Positions 37,647 through 49,744 are shown, numbered from the stretch's first letter. The stretch: 62,428 nt of DNA from Alistipes sp. (GCA_017403125.1 JAFQOR010000002.1:1-62428); one strand, 5' to 3'. Notes: generated by a model not told the origin, from the letters alone. A program made the numbers and translations.

Positions 37647-38939
37647 TTATGCAAACATTGCCTCTACCGTAGCCACGACATCATCCACCTCTGGTGTGAG
37701 CGAGAATACCTTATGTGGTTTCAAGTACCACACCTCGCGACCCTGCGTAGCAGCCTCCTCACCGGCACCCGTGATATTAAGCATGATGCAAGCATCCTTA
37801 TCTATGGTGTTATTCTCTACCATCTTGATAAGGGTCGATAGTGCCACAGCGGGTGCAGGATAGATATCGATGCCCTCCAACTCCTTGAAGAGTTTGCGAG
37901 CACGACGAGCCTGCGCATTGGTAGCTACCATAATATCTCCATCGGTTGCCTTCAATGCATCGTACAAACCTCCGGCAATGCCATAAGGGGGTTTACGATT
38001 CGAAAGCACCTTGGCGTCGATAAGTTCTGCATCGCGGCGGGCCTTTTTCGCATCGTAGGGCAACATCTCGCGTGAGTCGGCACGCCAAGCATCGTACATG
38101 GGAACGAACGGCGCATTTTGCGATACCATAAGACGCATTAGGTTAGAGCCGAAACGGCCATCCTCAATAAGACGCATATTTGCCTCCCATGCCGCAATAG
38201 CACCGGTGCCGCTACCTACCGCCTGGAAGTAGTAGTCGGGAATACGACCTATGGTAGTTACTGCCGAGAGCACAGTTGTGGACATGCCATCGCGGCGAGC
38301 AATATTCTTGGCACCACCCTCGGCATAGAACTTCGACGATTTCAGAGCCATATTACTCAAATTGATTGCATCGAAATAGTCGCCACCCTTCTCACATGCG
38401 ATAAGTTTTACGCAGTCGTTCAGAGGCTCGCTAAACCAAAGCGCCGAGAGATTATCCGAAGGCACGGCAAGCAGCAGCTTGATATTGTTGTCGGAACAAA
38501 CCTTGGCAAAGGCACGAGCGGTGTTTCCGGCAGATGCAACGACAAGAATACGCTCCTCGGCTTCGTCGATACGTGCACATACGCTATATGCCTCTGTCTC
38601 CTTGAACGAGCATGTCGTCATGCGAACACCCTTCTCGGGGCAGTAGCCATTGAGCGTAATCCAAAGATTACTCAAACCAAGATGTTTGGCAAGTGCCTCA
38701 CTCTTATAGGTTACGGGAGCCGACGACCCCTTCAATATGCGCTTCACAGGAAGCCAATCACAAAACTTATAGAAGCCATACTCGTCGGATTTAACCTCAA
38801 TCTGCTTCTTCTCGTATTCGGCACGTATGAGCGATGGAGTCTTACATTCCGCATCGTCCAACATCCATCCCGCATCGTTGAACTGGCGAGATGTAGCAAC
38901 ACATTTAAGAGTGTACTTTGTGGGTTTGAAATTTTTCAT
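37647..38939 (-). CDS. Cysteate synthase-like PLP enzyme (threonine synthase superfamily)
   Basis: 430 residues. It begins KYTLKCVATSRQFNDAG, then a fold-type II PLP domain with the Schiff-base Lys probably in TTCSFKETEAYSV and the phosphate/substrate site SAGNTARAF; AVGSGTGAIAAWE is the glycine-rich PLP-phosphate loop. The sequence is closer to cysteate synthase (phosphoserine plus sulfite to L-cysteate) than to true threonine synthase, by memory of both families. Alistipes and relatives make sulfonolipids from cysteate, the first step being this reaction, called capA in that pathway. Acyltransferase and reductase genes are not in this window. Threonine synthase is the main alternative. Confidence 0.72.
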   Translation of the reverse strand: MKNFKPTKYTLKCVATSRQFNDAGWMLDDAECKTPSLIRAEYEKKQIEVKSDEYGFYKFCDWLPVKRILKGSSAPVTYKSEALAKHLGLSNLWITLNGYCPEKGVRMTTCSFKETEAYSVCARIDEAEERILVVASAGNTARAFAKVCSDNNIKLLLAVPSDNLSALWFSEPLNDCVKLIACEKGGDYFDAINLSNMALKSSKFYAEGGAKNIARRDGMSTTVLSAVTTIGRIPDYYFQAVGSGTGAIAAWEANMRLIEDGRFGSNLMRLMVSQNAPFVPMYDAWRADSREMLPYDAKKARRDAELIDAKVLSNRKPPYGIAGGLYDALKATDGDIMVATNAQARRARKLFKELEGIDIYPAPAVALSTLIKMVENNTIDKDACIMLNITGAGEEAATQGREVWYLKPHKVFSLTPEVDDVVATVEAMFA

Positions 38940-39000
38940 ATATCAAGTTTAGATTTTGGCAATTTATTGCGTATAATCACGTTCACCTTTATAAATCGCG

Positions 39001-39031
39001 CAAATTTACATCGAATTTCCGAAATAACCAA
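39001..39031 (-). promoter_or_regulatory. Promoter of the cysteate synthase-like gene
   Basis: On the minus strand TTG (39029-39031) and TAAATTTG (39001-39008) are 20 bases apart. The leader is about 55 nt. Confidence 0.7.
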
Positions 39032-39099
39032 TAAGTAAAGATACCTATATTCAGAAATAAAATTAGATAACAACGTAGTATCGTTCAAAATAAATTCGT

Positions 39100-39107
39100 A
39101 TATTTGT
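39100..39107 (+). promoter_or_regulatory. -7 element of the DUF4836 operon
   Basis: TATATTTG, followed by TG, about 74 bases before the ATG at 39181; divergent from the cysteate synthase promoter. Confidence 0.6.
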
Positions 39108-39180
39108 GATGTCTTTGCCCCTATCGCAAGAGGCTCGACATATCCGCAGGTGGATATAACAAACTAAATAACAATATACT

Positions 39181-40809
39181 ATGAAAAAGTATTTACTTAA
39201 ATTGACCTCACTCTTTGCCTTTGTGGCATTGGCCGTATCGTGCGAGAGTGGTGCAGACGAAGAGAAGTCGAACCTTCTCCCCATCGAGGGCTCGACCATG
39301 GCAGTCTATTTGGACGTTAATCAGCTTATCGAGAAGAGCGGCATCGGGCCCCAACTTCAGCTCTTGGCAGCAGGTGTAGCAGGAGAGTTCGAAGATCCGA
39401 AGGATGGTGCATTCATCAGCTCTATCATCCAGAACCTCGACAACAGCGGCATCAAGTTCAGCGAGCCCGTGTATGGCATTGCCAAAGCCGATAATAGCGG
39501 CGAGTTGAGCTCTATGTTTCTTACTGCACGCGTGACCAATGCAAACAATATCGACAAGCTTGTCGAGCTTGTTGGTCGCATGTCAGACACAGAGTTGGAG
39601 TTTGAGAAGGATGGCGATTTGAGATACATGTCTATCGAAGGCGATGGCTATCTCGGCTACAACTCAAACAAGATTGCGTTGGTTCTTGCTCGCGAGAATA
39701 GCTTCGACGCCTTTAAGTCGGTGCTCAATGGTCCCGACTACGACCTTTCGATATTTGGCAACCGCGATGCAGCAGCCTACATCAATGTTAAGCAATTCAT
39801 TGACATGAGTGGCATTATGTTTTCAAACATAGGTAGCTCTCTCAATGAAGTATATAATAGTCTTGCCGAGGATTCGGCCTTGACGTTTGGCCTTACGTTC
39901 AAGCCCTGCGCTGTAACCATCGACATGCAGGCACATAACTTCCAGGAGACTATTGCCCCCACAAGCACTACGCTCGACCACCTTGCATTGCTTCCGAAGG
40001 GCACAGTTGCCGTGGCGGATATGGGCTTCGACGGCACTGCTATTACCGAGATAGTCAAGCCTATGCTTACGAGCGATATGGCGCGCATCTATGGCATGAC
40101 CGTGAACGACTTTAACATGATAAAGAATATCATTCTGGATGCAGTTGGCTCACTCAAAGGCGACATCACCCTGGCAATTACCGAGCTTAATGGATACATC
40201 GACGAGATCGATAGCAGTTACTACGACTACTATTGGGATGAGTGGGTATATGACTCATATATAACAATGGATTTGAGCACTACAAACATTGCGCTTATCG
40301 CCGACACACGCAACGAGTATATCATTTCGAACCTTGGAATGGCCGCCGGCAATATGCTTGACACAAAGGGCTATAACCACTATGGCCTGGACTTCGAGGG
40401 AGGCAAAATAGATATCAAGCAGGATGGCGATATGCTACGCGCCAACTACATCGTCTCGACAAATAGTCAGCCCGTTTACAGCTATGGCGACGTATTCGAG
40501 GTTAGACAGAACCTCTCGAATGCACGCTGGATTGACGATATCAAAAATAGCTATACCTATGCTCTCGTAGATATCGACGCCTTGCAGAAGAGCGACTTTG
40601 GCTCATCGTTGATGCGCTATTTCCGCGACAACGTCGAATATCCCGTAAGTGACATCATCAACGACTTTGTGACTATGAGTAGCCACGTTTACTTCCGCCA
40701 CTCACAGGAGGGTATGGAGCTGACGTGGAAGTTCGACGACAATGGCTCACATACTAATGCCTTGAAGATGATATCACAACTTATTTTCAACTACGCTATG
40801 GAGTTTTAA
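39181..40809 (+). CDS. DUF4836 family lipoprotein
   Basis: 542 residues with a lipoprotein signal (MKKYLLKLTSLFAFVALAVS, then Cys). The opening of the mature part, LLPIEGSTMAVYLDVNQLIEKSGI, and the repeated alpha/beta layout match DUF4836 (proteins presented as a barrier of soluble lipoproteins in Bacteroidota). Function unknown. It is followed after 6 bases by an ABC ATPase and FtsX-like permease, so it probably works with that transporter. Confidence 0.82.
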   Translation: MKKYLLKLTSLFAFVALAVSCESGADEEKSNLLPIEGSTMAVYLDVNQLIEKSGIGPQLQLLAAGVAGEFEDPKDGAFISSIIQNLDNSGIKFSEPVYGIAKADNSGELSSMFLTARVTNANNIDKLVELVGRMSDTELEFEKDGDLRYMSIEGDGYLGYNSNKIALVLARENSFDAFKSVLNGPDYDLSIFGNRDAAAYINVKQFIDMSGIMFSNIGSSLNEVYNSLAEDSALTFGLTFKPCAVTIDMQAHNFQETIAPTSTTLDHLALLPKGTVAVADMGFDGTAITEIVKPMLTSDMARIYGMTVNDFNMIKNIILDAVGSLKGDITLAITELNGYIDEIDSSYYDYYWDEWVYDSYITMDLSTTNIALIADTRNEYIISNLGMAAGNMLDTKGYNHYGLDFEGGKIDIKQDGDMLRANYIVSTNSQPVYSYGDVFEVRQNLSNARWIDDIKNSYTYALVDIDALQKSDFGSSLMRYFRDNVEYPVSDIINDFVTMSSHVYFRHSQEGMELTWKFDDNGSHTNALKMISQLIFNYAMEF

Positions 40810-40815
40810 TTGAAC

Positions 40816-41463
40816 ATGATACAACGTATTAAGCTACATAATGCCGTTCCGGAGATCTTCGCCAAGCGCGAGGATCTCCGTTCGGATATTTGGCTACAAG
40901 ATGTAGCGTTTGAGCGCGGTCACACCTACCTCATCGAGGCTGAATCGGGTACGGGCAAGTCGTCGCTGTGCAGCTATCTCTATGGGCAGCGCGGCGACTA
41001 TCGAGGCACCATTCTCTTTGACGATGAGCCAATAAGCAAATTTTCAACAAGACGTTGGTGCGACATTCGTCAAACCACGTTGAGCATCCTTTTTCAGGAC
41101 TTGCGACTCTTTGGCGAGCTCACAGCATTGGAGAATGTTGAGATTAAGAATCGACTAACCAATATGCGCGACCAAAAGACCATCATCCGCTGGTTCGAGG
41201 AGTTGGGCATAGGAGACAAGCTATCGTCGCGTATCGACCGCATGTCGTATGGTCAGCAGCAGCGCGTAGCGCTCATTCGCGCATTGTGTCAGCCATTTGA
41301 CTTCATAATTTTGGATGAGCCCATATCGCACCTCGACGACCGCAATAGCGATATTATGCGCGACATCATCTTGCGCGAGGCAAAGCAAACCGGCGCAGGT
41401 GTCATAGCAACGTCGATAGGCAAACACATGAATATTGACTACGATAAACGTTTGAGTTTATGA
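40816..41463 (+). CDS. ABC transporter ATPase, LolD/MacB-like, with unusual motifs
   Basis: 215 residues from ATG 40816 (a TTG is in frame two codons earlier). Walker A is ESGTGKSS, signature MSYGQQQRVALIRAL (in place of LSGGQ), Walker B FIILDEPISHLDD. The usual switch His after strand 8 (VTHD type) is replaced by ATSIGKHMN. It overlaps the permease gene by 4 bases. Likely to power extraction or export by the FtsX-like partner. Confidence 0.85.
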   Translation: MIQRIKLHNAVPEIFAKREDLRSDIWLQDVAFERGHTYLIEAESGTGKSSLCSYLYGQRGDYRGTILFDDEPISKFSTRRWCDIRQTTLSILFQDLRLFGELTALENVEIKNRLTNMRDQKTIIRWFEELGIGDKLSSRIDRMSYGQQQRVALIRALCQPFDFIILDEPISHLDDRNSDIMRDIILREAKQTGAGVIATSIGKHMNIDYDKRLSL

Positions 41464-42677
41464 GACTTATATGGAGATTACTCAGAAAGCACATTAGTGT
41501 GTTCGAGTTGGCAGTATTCTTCATTGCCAACCTCATAGGCATGGTCGTAATACTTGCCGGCATACAGATTTACAGCGACATAAAACCCATGTTATCGGGC
41601 GATAAATCGTTGATTGGCAACGAGTATGTTGTGATTAGCAAGGAAATTGATTCTACGGGTTTCTACTCCAACAACACCATTGGCGAGGAGGAGATTGAGG
41701 AGGTACGCAATCAGGAGTTTATCGAAAATGTGGGCGAGTTCTCGTCGGCACAATACGAGATTTATGGCAGTGCCTCGCTTATGGGACAGGGTTTCTCAAC
41801 TCTCATGTTCTTTGAGTCGATTCCCGACGAGTTCCTCGACATCGAGAACGAAGAGTGGAAGTTTGAGATACCTACCGACACGATGATAGAGAGTGGCAAT
41901 GTTGTTATTCCAATTGTTATACCGCGCAACTATCTCAACCTCTATAACTTCGGATTTAGCAAGACATCGAGCGCCCTGCCACAGATTACCGAGAGTTTCA
42001 TGAAGGATATGCTACTAAATATAGATATTAGTGGCAACGGCATGAGCGACACATATATTGGACAGGTCGTAGGCTTTACCGACAGACTTAACACCATACT
42101 TGTGCCAGACAAGTTCATCGCATGGTCAAACAACTACTACGCTCCGGAGCACCAACAGGAGGTGTCACGACTGATTTTGGAGGTTGAAAACCCCAGTGAC
42201 CCACAGTTCATTGAGTTTCTCGGCGAGCATGGCTATGTTGCCGAGTCGGAGCCATCGGATAGTGGCACTGCCCTATTCTTCCTGCAACTTTGCGTAGCCA
42301 TTATCATTGGCATAGGTGCTATTTTCAGCCTCCTATCAATCATTATTCTCACGTTGAGCATCTACCTATTGTTGCAGAAGAATATCAACAAGTTAGAGAA
42401 TCTGATGCTTGTAGGCTACTCTCCGTCGCAGGTTGCTATGCCCTATAACCTTATAACAATCGTTATGAACATCTCGATTATGGTTATAAGTCTTGTGATT
42501 ACTGCTCTTGTGCAACAACTCTATATGGAGCTTATTGCCGACTATGCACCCAGCGTGGCCGAGAGCAACATGAGTGCATCAATCATCGGAGGTGTGATTA
42601 TCACCACGATAAACATTCTTTTCAACATCTTTATCATCAACCGCAAGGTTAAGCAAATAGCCCGTAAGCGCAAATGA
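41460..42677 (+). CDS. FtsX-like ABC permease
   Basis: 405 residues. TM1 at about 15-37, a periplasmic domain of about 235 residues, then three helices (about 272-305, 322-350, 370-393): the four-helix MacB/LolCE/FtsX plan. Start overlaps the ATPase stop (ATGA-type), and its own stop overlaps the GNAT gene by 4 bases. Unlike LolC/E it lacks a paralogous partner gene, so it may act as a homodimer. Confidence 0.85.
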   Translation: MRLIWRLLRKHISVFELAVFFIANLIGMVVILAGIQIYSDIKPMLSGDKSLIGNEYVVISKEIDSTGFYSNNTIGEEEIEEVRNQEFIENVGEFSSAQYEIYGSASLMGQGFSTLMFFESIPDEFLDIENEEWKFEIPTDTMIESGNVVIPIVIPRNYLNLYNFGFSKTSSALPQITESFMKDMLLNIDISGNGMSDTYIGQVVGFTDRLNTILVPDKFIAWSNNYYAPEHQQEVSRLILEVENPSDPQFIEFLGEHGYVAESEPSDSGTALFFLQLCVAIIIGIGAIFSLLSIIILTLSIYLLLQKNINKLENLMLVGYSPSQVAMPYNLITIVMNISIMVISLVITALVQQLYMELIADYAPSVAESNMSASIIGGVIITTINILFNIFIINRKVKQIARKRK

Positions 42678-43177
42678 TAAGAGTTGCTACATACGGTGAT
42701 ATTGATTCGATATTGAGCATTGTTCGCAGTGCTCAATTATCGTTGAGGGAATTGGGTATCGACCAGTGGCAGGATGGCTATCCTTCGCGAGAGGCAATCG
42801 AAGAGGATATCACACGGGGCGTGGGATACGTGATGTGCGATGACAATGATACGATAATAGCATATGCAGCAATAGTTTTGGATGGTGAGCCGGCATACAG
42901 TCAAATAGACGAAACAGAGTGGCATACCGAGGGCCGATATGTCGTAGTTCATCGACTATGTGTAGCTGCCTCGGCACGCCGCAAAGGAGGTGCCATAAGG
43001 ATGATGCAACACGCAATCGTCCTTGCAAAAGAGGCGGGAATCAAAGCCTTCCGTATCGACACACACGAGGGGAATATCCGCATGCTTGCAATGCTACGCA
43101 AGCTCGGCTTTGAGCGGTGTGGAATCGTATATTATGATAGCGGCAAGCGCATCGCTTTTGACCTAAAATTAGATTAA
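42674..43177 (+). CDS. GNAT-family N-acetyltransferase
   Basis: 167 residues. The acetyl-CoA fold is seen in VVHRLCVAASARRKGGAIRMMQHAIVLAKEAGIKAFRIDTHEGNIRMLAMLRKLGFERCGIVYY. Substrate unknown. Translationally coupled to the FtsX-like permease by a 4-base overlap, which may only reflect operon packing. Confidence 0.88.
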   Translation: MIRVATYGDIDSILSIVRSAQLSLRELGIDQWQDGYPSREAIEEDITRGVGYVMCDDNDTIIAYAAIVLDGEPAYSQIDETEWHTEGRYVVVHRLCVAASARRKGGAIRMMQHAIVLAKEAGIKAFRIDTHEGNIRMLAMLRKLGFERCGIVYYDSGKRIAFDLKLD

Positions 43178-43203
43178 GATAACGCATCACAATAGATTGA
43201 TGT

Positions 43204-45072
<1,869 letters not shown>

Positions 45073-45105
45073 CACCACCGCAGTGTAGTGGATACAAAAA
45101 CAAGT

Positions 45106-45143
45106 GGGAGGGCAGCTTAACTTATAGTTAAGTTGCCCTCCCC
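45106..45143. terminator. Bidirectional terminator between ABC-F and alanine dehydrogenase genes
   Basis: GGGAGGGCAGCTTAACT pairs with AGTTAAGTTGCCCTCCC (one mismatch) around TAT; CTATTTTG follows on the plus strand. Confidence 0.88.
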
Positions 45144-45161
45144 TATTTTGCTAATATTAAA

Positions 45162-46268
45162 TTATAATACAAGCTCCTCGTATGCGAGATTCCATGCCTC
45201 GGCAACGGGCTTATATACCACCTTACCCTCTACCACATTCAACCCCTTACGCAACTCCTCATTATCCAGACAGGCGCGACGCCAGCCTTTGTCGGCAAGC
45301 TGAATAACATAGGGCATCGTGGCGTTCGTAAGCGCCAACGTCGAGGTATAGGGCACCGCTCCGGGGATATTTGCTACGCAGTAGTGCAAGATGCCATCAA
45401 CATAATATACCGGATCTTCGTGAGTTGTGGGGCACGACGTCTCGAAGCAACCACCTTGGTCAATCGCTACATCGACCATAACTGTTCCCGGCTCCATATC
45501 TTTGAGCATATCACGAGTAACGAGTTTCGGTGCTTTGGCTCCCGGAATCAAAACCGAACCAATAACCAAATCTGCCGTCTTCAACTCCTGACGAATATTA
45601 TACTCCGACGACATCAACGTCTTGACATTCTTTGGCATCACATCTGCCAGATAAGTTAATCGTTGAAGTGAAATATCGCATATCGTAACATCTGCACCCG
45701 TTCCGGCTGCCGTGCGCGCCGCCGCAGTACCTACAACACCTGCACCAATGACAAACACCTTTGCGGGCTTAACACCGGGAACGCCACCCAAAAGCTTACC
45801 CTTGCCACCGCGCGGCTTTTCAAGAAAATAGCGACCCTCCTGTGTGGACATACGACCGGCGACCTCCGACATAGGAATGAGCAATGGCAACGAGCGGTCT
45901 TTGCGCTCAACAGTTTCGTAGGCACAACATATTGCACCACTCTCAATCATAGCCATAGTTAGTGGCTCGCTGCTGGCAAAGTGAAAATAGGTAAATACAA
46001 GCTGACCCTTGCGAACAAGTTTATACTCCGAAGCGATAGGCTCCTTAACCTTAACTATCATCTCCGCTATGGCATAGACATCCTCAATCGTAGGGAGAAT
46101 CTTTGCACCCTGCTCAATGTAGGCTTCATCCTTAAAGCCACTATTCTCGCCAGCGGTAGCCTGTACATAAACATCGTGTCCGCGACGCACCAACTCCATA
46201 ACACCGGCGGGGGTTAAACCTACACGGTTTTCGTTGTTTTTAATCTCCTTGGGAACTCCAATAATCAT
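45162..46268 (-). CDS. ald: Alanine dehydrogenase
   Basis: 368 residues, normal length. NAD-dependent interconversion of alanine and pyruvate plus ammonia. Start [20 protein letters not shown], active Lys in VKVKEP and His in FTYFHFAS, Rossmann motif [12 protein letters not shown]. Single gene between terminators. A small inverted repeat (GTGGATACAAATCCAC, 46308-46323) lies in its leader region. Confidence 0.96.
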   Translation of the reverse strand: MIIGVPKEIKNNENRVGLTPAGVMELVRRGHDVYVQATAGENSGFKDEAYIEQGAKILPTIEDVYAIAEMIVKVKEPIASEYKLVRKGQLVFTYFHFASSEPLTMAMIESGAICCAYETVERKDRSLPLLIPMSEVAGRMSTQEGRYFLEKPRGGKGKLLGGVPGVKPAKVFVIGAGVVGTAAARTAAGTGADVTICDISLQRLTYLADVMPKNVKTLMSSEYNIRQELKTADLVIGSVLIPGAKAPKLVTRDMLKDMEPGTVMVDVAIDQGGCFETSCPTTHEDPVYYVDGILHYCVANIPGAVPYTSTLALTNATMPYVIQLADKGWRRACLDNEELRKGLNVVEGKVVYKPVAEAWNLAYEELVL

Positions 46269-46377
46269 AGCTTTTAGTTTTAAGGTTTTACGTTATTCTC
46301 TCATAAAGTGGATACAAATCCACGATTTCGACCTCTAATATAGTAATAATTTTATAAATTCACACAGCAATTCTTTA

Positions 46378-47544
46378 TTATTTTCGATAGTATCCCCGCC
46401 ATTCCAACAATATTGCAAAGAGCGTATAACACAACAGAAGCAATAATAGGGTTATAAGTTCGCTACTCACACATTCCAGCCCAACTCCCATAGTATTTAT
46501 TCCGACGAAGGCATCGACAGCACTACTACTCGGAAAGAGCCTACCAACTATATACATCCACTCCGGAAATGCCTCACGAGGATAGGATACCCCGGCAAGA
46601 AGCAAGATTGGAACAGAGCTCCAAAGCAACAGCATCAGCGGTGCCTCACGTCGGCGAAACACCCCGGATAGCAATAGAGCGAGTGATGTTGAAGCTGCAA
46701 TATACAACAACATAAACAACACAACATCGAAAATTCGACCAACAAATGGCAAGTCAAACAGTTGCCATATTACACCTAAAATAAAGATGGAGGTTGTAGC
46801 ATACATAAGCAAATAGGCACATAATCTGCCTATTACCGTTACCACCGCCCCACACAGCCCCTTTTGCCCACGCCTCGCCCTACGCACCTCGGCCATACTC
46901 ACACCGATAAGCAACGTTTGTTGGATGATGACAATGAATATGGATGGCATAACAAAGGTGCCGTAGCCAAGTTGTGGATTATAGACATTTTCGACCTCTG
47001 CCACAACGGGCATTGCAAAATCCTGTACTCCGGCAGCATCTTCACCCTTTGCCACAAAATCCATCACCATTAGCTCCACACCGAGCGTTGCCGCCACTGC
47101 AACAACATGCTCCATTATATGTTTATAGATAAGCAGGTGGCTCCCATCTACCACGAGCGAAACATCTGCCGACTCACCTGCCAACACCCTATCACCATAT
47201 CCAGATGGAATGTATATTACGCCATAAATTGCATCGTCATAGAATAGGTGTTGAGCATCATGCATTGATGTAGGCTCCGCAACAACATCCACAGCATTGC
47301 CGGCCTCGACACATCTAATAAAGTCTCGACTTTGTGGCGTATTATCGCTATCAACAATAGCTATTGGCAGCGAACCCACCACCTCGGAGCCATAAGCCAT
47401 GGAGTATATCGACGTATATATAATTGGCGCAAAAGCGACAATAAGCAGAATACCACCATCCGCTGCAACCAGCCTCAGTTCATCGCTCATGGCACGATAT
47501 AGGCTACGGCAAGCCGCTATAATTTTGTTAAACATATCACCCAT
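46378..47544 (-). CDS. ABC-2 type permease, second copy of pair
   Basis: 388 residues: one N-terminal helix (about 29-52), an extracytoplasmic domain of about 130-150 residues (LPIAIVDSDNTPQSRDFIRCVEAG), then five or six helices (about 195-385). This is the YhhJ/YbhS-R type used in HlyD-linked exporters. Last of four genes in the operon; no ATPase gene follows. Confidence 0.9.
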   Translation of the reverse strand: MGDMFNKIIAACRSLYRAMSDELRLVAADGGILLIVAFAPIIYTSIYSMAYGSEVVGSLPIAIVDSDNTPQSRDFIRCVEAGNAVDVVAEPTSMHDAQHLFYDDAIYGVIYIPSGYGDRVLAGESADVSLVVDGSHLLIYKHIMEHVVAVAATLGVELMVMDFVAKGEDAAGVQDFAMPVVAEVENVYNPQLGYGTFVMPSIFIVIIQQTLLIGVSMAEVRRARRGQKGLCGAVVTVIGRLCAYLLMYATTSIFILGVIWQLFDLPFVGRIFDVVLFMLLYIAASTSLALLLSGVFRRREAPLMLLLWSSVPILLLAGVSYPREAFPEWMYIVGRLFPSSSAVDAFVGINTMGVGLECVSSELITLLLLLLCYTLFAILLEWRGYYRK

Positions 47545-47545
47545 A

Positions 47546-48730
47546 TCAATCTCTACCCCAATACTTTTTGTCCGACGTTACCCTATCGAGCCGTCCAACT
47601 CCTAACACCAATAATAGCACAAATATCAATAGCGCCCCCATGTCATCTACGGAGTAGCCAACCGGAGCTCCACGCATCGCCTGATCTATAAAAATATGGC
47701 TGAAATAGCCAAGCGGAAAGAGTTTAGATAGCCCACCTGCAACCCCATACATAGATACAATTGGAAATGTTATACCCGAGAATGTAAACGCCATAACAGA
47801 GTAACCGCCGCCCAACGAAAGTGCAAGACGCATATTTGATGTAATGGTTACAATAAACACAGCAATTGATTGATATGCCATAATAAACAGCACCGAACTT
47901 AAAGTCAAAAATAGGTAGCTGCCAGCACACCCCATACCCATAATTACGAAGAGCACGAAGAAGATAAGTTGCATCGCCAATGACATAGCCAATGTTATTG
48001 GCAACATCTTGCCCACCATAGCAGCCCCCATACGTCCATGCACAACACTTCTCCATTCCGCAGCCGTAGCATAGTACAACTCACGCCCAAGAGCATAGGT
48101 CGTAGCCACCACCGTAAATATGACTAACGCCATAAACATAAATATTGGCGCGAGATAGTATCCATAATTCATATACGGATTGGAGATGGTGTTTATATGC
48201 AGGTTTATAGGGTTTACATCAACCATTGCTTTATCCATATTTTCACCCTTGGCAACCAATCTGTTCAGCGTAATTTTGCCGGAAAGCATCCTTGCGCACA
48301 TTTGCACTTCCCGCTCTACAACTCCGCTTACGGATAAACTCGTGCCCGGCAAATAACACCAAATCGACACCCGTTCACCGCGATATAAATCCGCCTCGAA
48401 ACCATCTTCGATATGTAGCAAACCAACAACATTACCCCGAAGCACTGCGCTCTTCGCCTCTTGAATCGAGTTATACCCCATATCGGGCTCCACCCCTCGT
48501 GTTGCTGCAAGCATACCCACAAATTTGCGCGACATATCACTGCGGTCACTATCCACAACTGCAAGCGGCAGGTCACGAATGACACCACTATAAAACATTA
48601 GCGCAAAGAAGATTATAGAGATAAGCGGAAGTATTGAAACAACAGATAGATACAGCCTATCGGCTACTATGTTTTTCAGCTCGCGACAAAACGATATACA
48701 CACACACCTTACAAACGACAAGTCACTCAT
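47546..48730 (-). CDS. ABC-2 type permease, first copy of pair
   Basis: 394 residues of the same plan as its neighbour (LPLAVVDSDRSDMSRKFVGML then C-terminal helices). One base separates it from the next permease gene, and it overlaps the HlyD gene by 8 bases. The two copies are diverged, suggesting a heterodimer. Confidence 0.9.
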   Translation of the reverse strand: MSDLSFVRCVCISFCRELKNIVADRLYLSVVSILPLISIIFFALMFYSGVIRDLPLAVVDSDRSDMSRKFVGMLAATRGVEPDMGYNSIQEAKSAVLRGNVVGLLHIEDGFEADLYRGERVSIWCYLPGTSLSVSGVVEREVQMCARMLSGKITLNRLVAKGENMDKAMVDVNPINLHINTISNPYMNYGYYLAPIFMFMALVIFTVVATTYALGRELYYATAAEWRSVVHGRMGAAMVGKMLPITLAMSLAMQLIFFVLFVIMGMGCAGSYLFLTLSSVLFIMAYQSIAVFIVTITSNMRLALSLGGGYSVMAFTFSGITFPIVSMYGVAGGLSKLFPLGYFSHIFIDQAMRGAPVGYSVDDMGALLIFVLLLVLGVGRLDRVTSDKKYWGRD

Positions 48731-49718
48731 AACGTGTCATATCTACCATTACACTCATCCCCGGTAGCAGCCCATCTTCGGACGCCATACAGCGCATACG
48801 AACCTCGAAGCTCCGCATATCGAAATCTCCATGCGCACGCGTTGCACTCCACGTGGCATAATCGGCCTCGACCGAGATATAATAGACCACGAAATCGAGC
48901 GTTTTGTCTAGCGCCGGGACATAGCCACTCAATACTGCACCATGATATAGCTTGCGCATCATATCCTCACGAATACTCACCGCCACCCATATATCAGACA
49001 AGTCGGAGATAGTAACCACAGGCAACCCGGCGGAGACAAGCTCCCCTGCATACGATATTATATTGGATACCCTGCCACCAATAGGTGCAAACACAATCGC
49101 CCCATCACGATACGATGCAACCTCTCTCACTCCACCCAACGCCTCATTTACCTTTGCATACGCCGCCATCTTCTGCTCCATGCTTGCTCCATCCATCGCC
49201 AACTGATACTCGGCATATGCCGCTCGCTCCGTTGCGCGCATAGCGTCGAGATTTGCCAGCGCCTCATCATATTGCTGACGAGGCACAACCCCCTTGTCGT
49301 AGAGTTGCGCTACCCTATCATACACCTGCTTTGCAAGTTCTAATCCGGCTTTCGCCTTATTCCACATCTGTAACGCAGCATCTTTCTGTTGTTTACGCGC
49401 TCCCATATCAACCTCTTTTTCCAATGCCTCTGCCGCCATATATAGAGCATTCACCTGCTCCTGTTTTGCATCGAGCTCGGGAGTAGCGATAGTATATAAC
49501 AACTCTCCTCTCTCCACAAGGTCCCCCTCCGCAACAAACATAGTATCAATGCGACCTGCCACCTTTGGTGCTGCCCTATACGTCCTGCACTCGACAACAC
49601 CCTGCACCATCGCCTCATCTCTATCACGTCTTACGAAGTGAGATACAACACACACAACTACGACCATTACCACAGCGATAGTCACCCATATAATAAAATA
49701 GTTAAAACTCTTTGCCAT
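48723..49718 (-). CDS. HlyD-family membrane fusion protein
   Basis: 331 residues: N-terminal anchor helix (about 8-28), lipoyl half (EGDLVERGELLYTI), a coiled-coil hairpin (about 85-185), second lipoyl half (GAIVFAPIGGRVSNII). It joins the permease pair to the TolC-like protein encoded upstream. Confidence 0.93.
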   Translation of the reverse strand: MAKSFNYFIIWVTIAVVMVVVVCVVSHFVRRDRDEAMVQGVVECRTYRAAPKVAGRIDTMFVAEGDLVERGELLYTIATPELDAKQEQVNALYMAAEALEKEVDMGARKQQKDAALQMWNKAKAGLELAKQVYDRVAQLYDKGVVPRQQYDEALANLDAMRATERAAYAEYQLAMDGASMEQKMAAYAKVNEALGGVREVASYRDGAIVFAPIGGRVSNIISYAGELVSAGLPVVTISDLSDIWVAVSIREDMMRKLYHGAVLSGYVPALDKTLDFVVYYISVEADYATWSATRAHGDFDMRSFEVRMRCMASEDGLLPGMSVMVDMTRYE

Positions 49719-49744
49719 AGATATTTTGTTGATTATACGACAAA

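Noticed and set aside
46308-46323. Inverted repeat GTGGATACAAATCCAC upstream of ald as an operator or terminator
   Set aside because: Short stem of six pairs, no T tract, and no aligned promoter element; kept only as a note in the ald entry.
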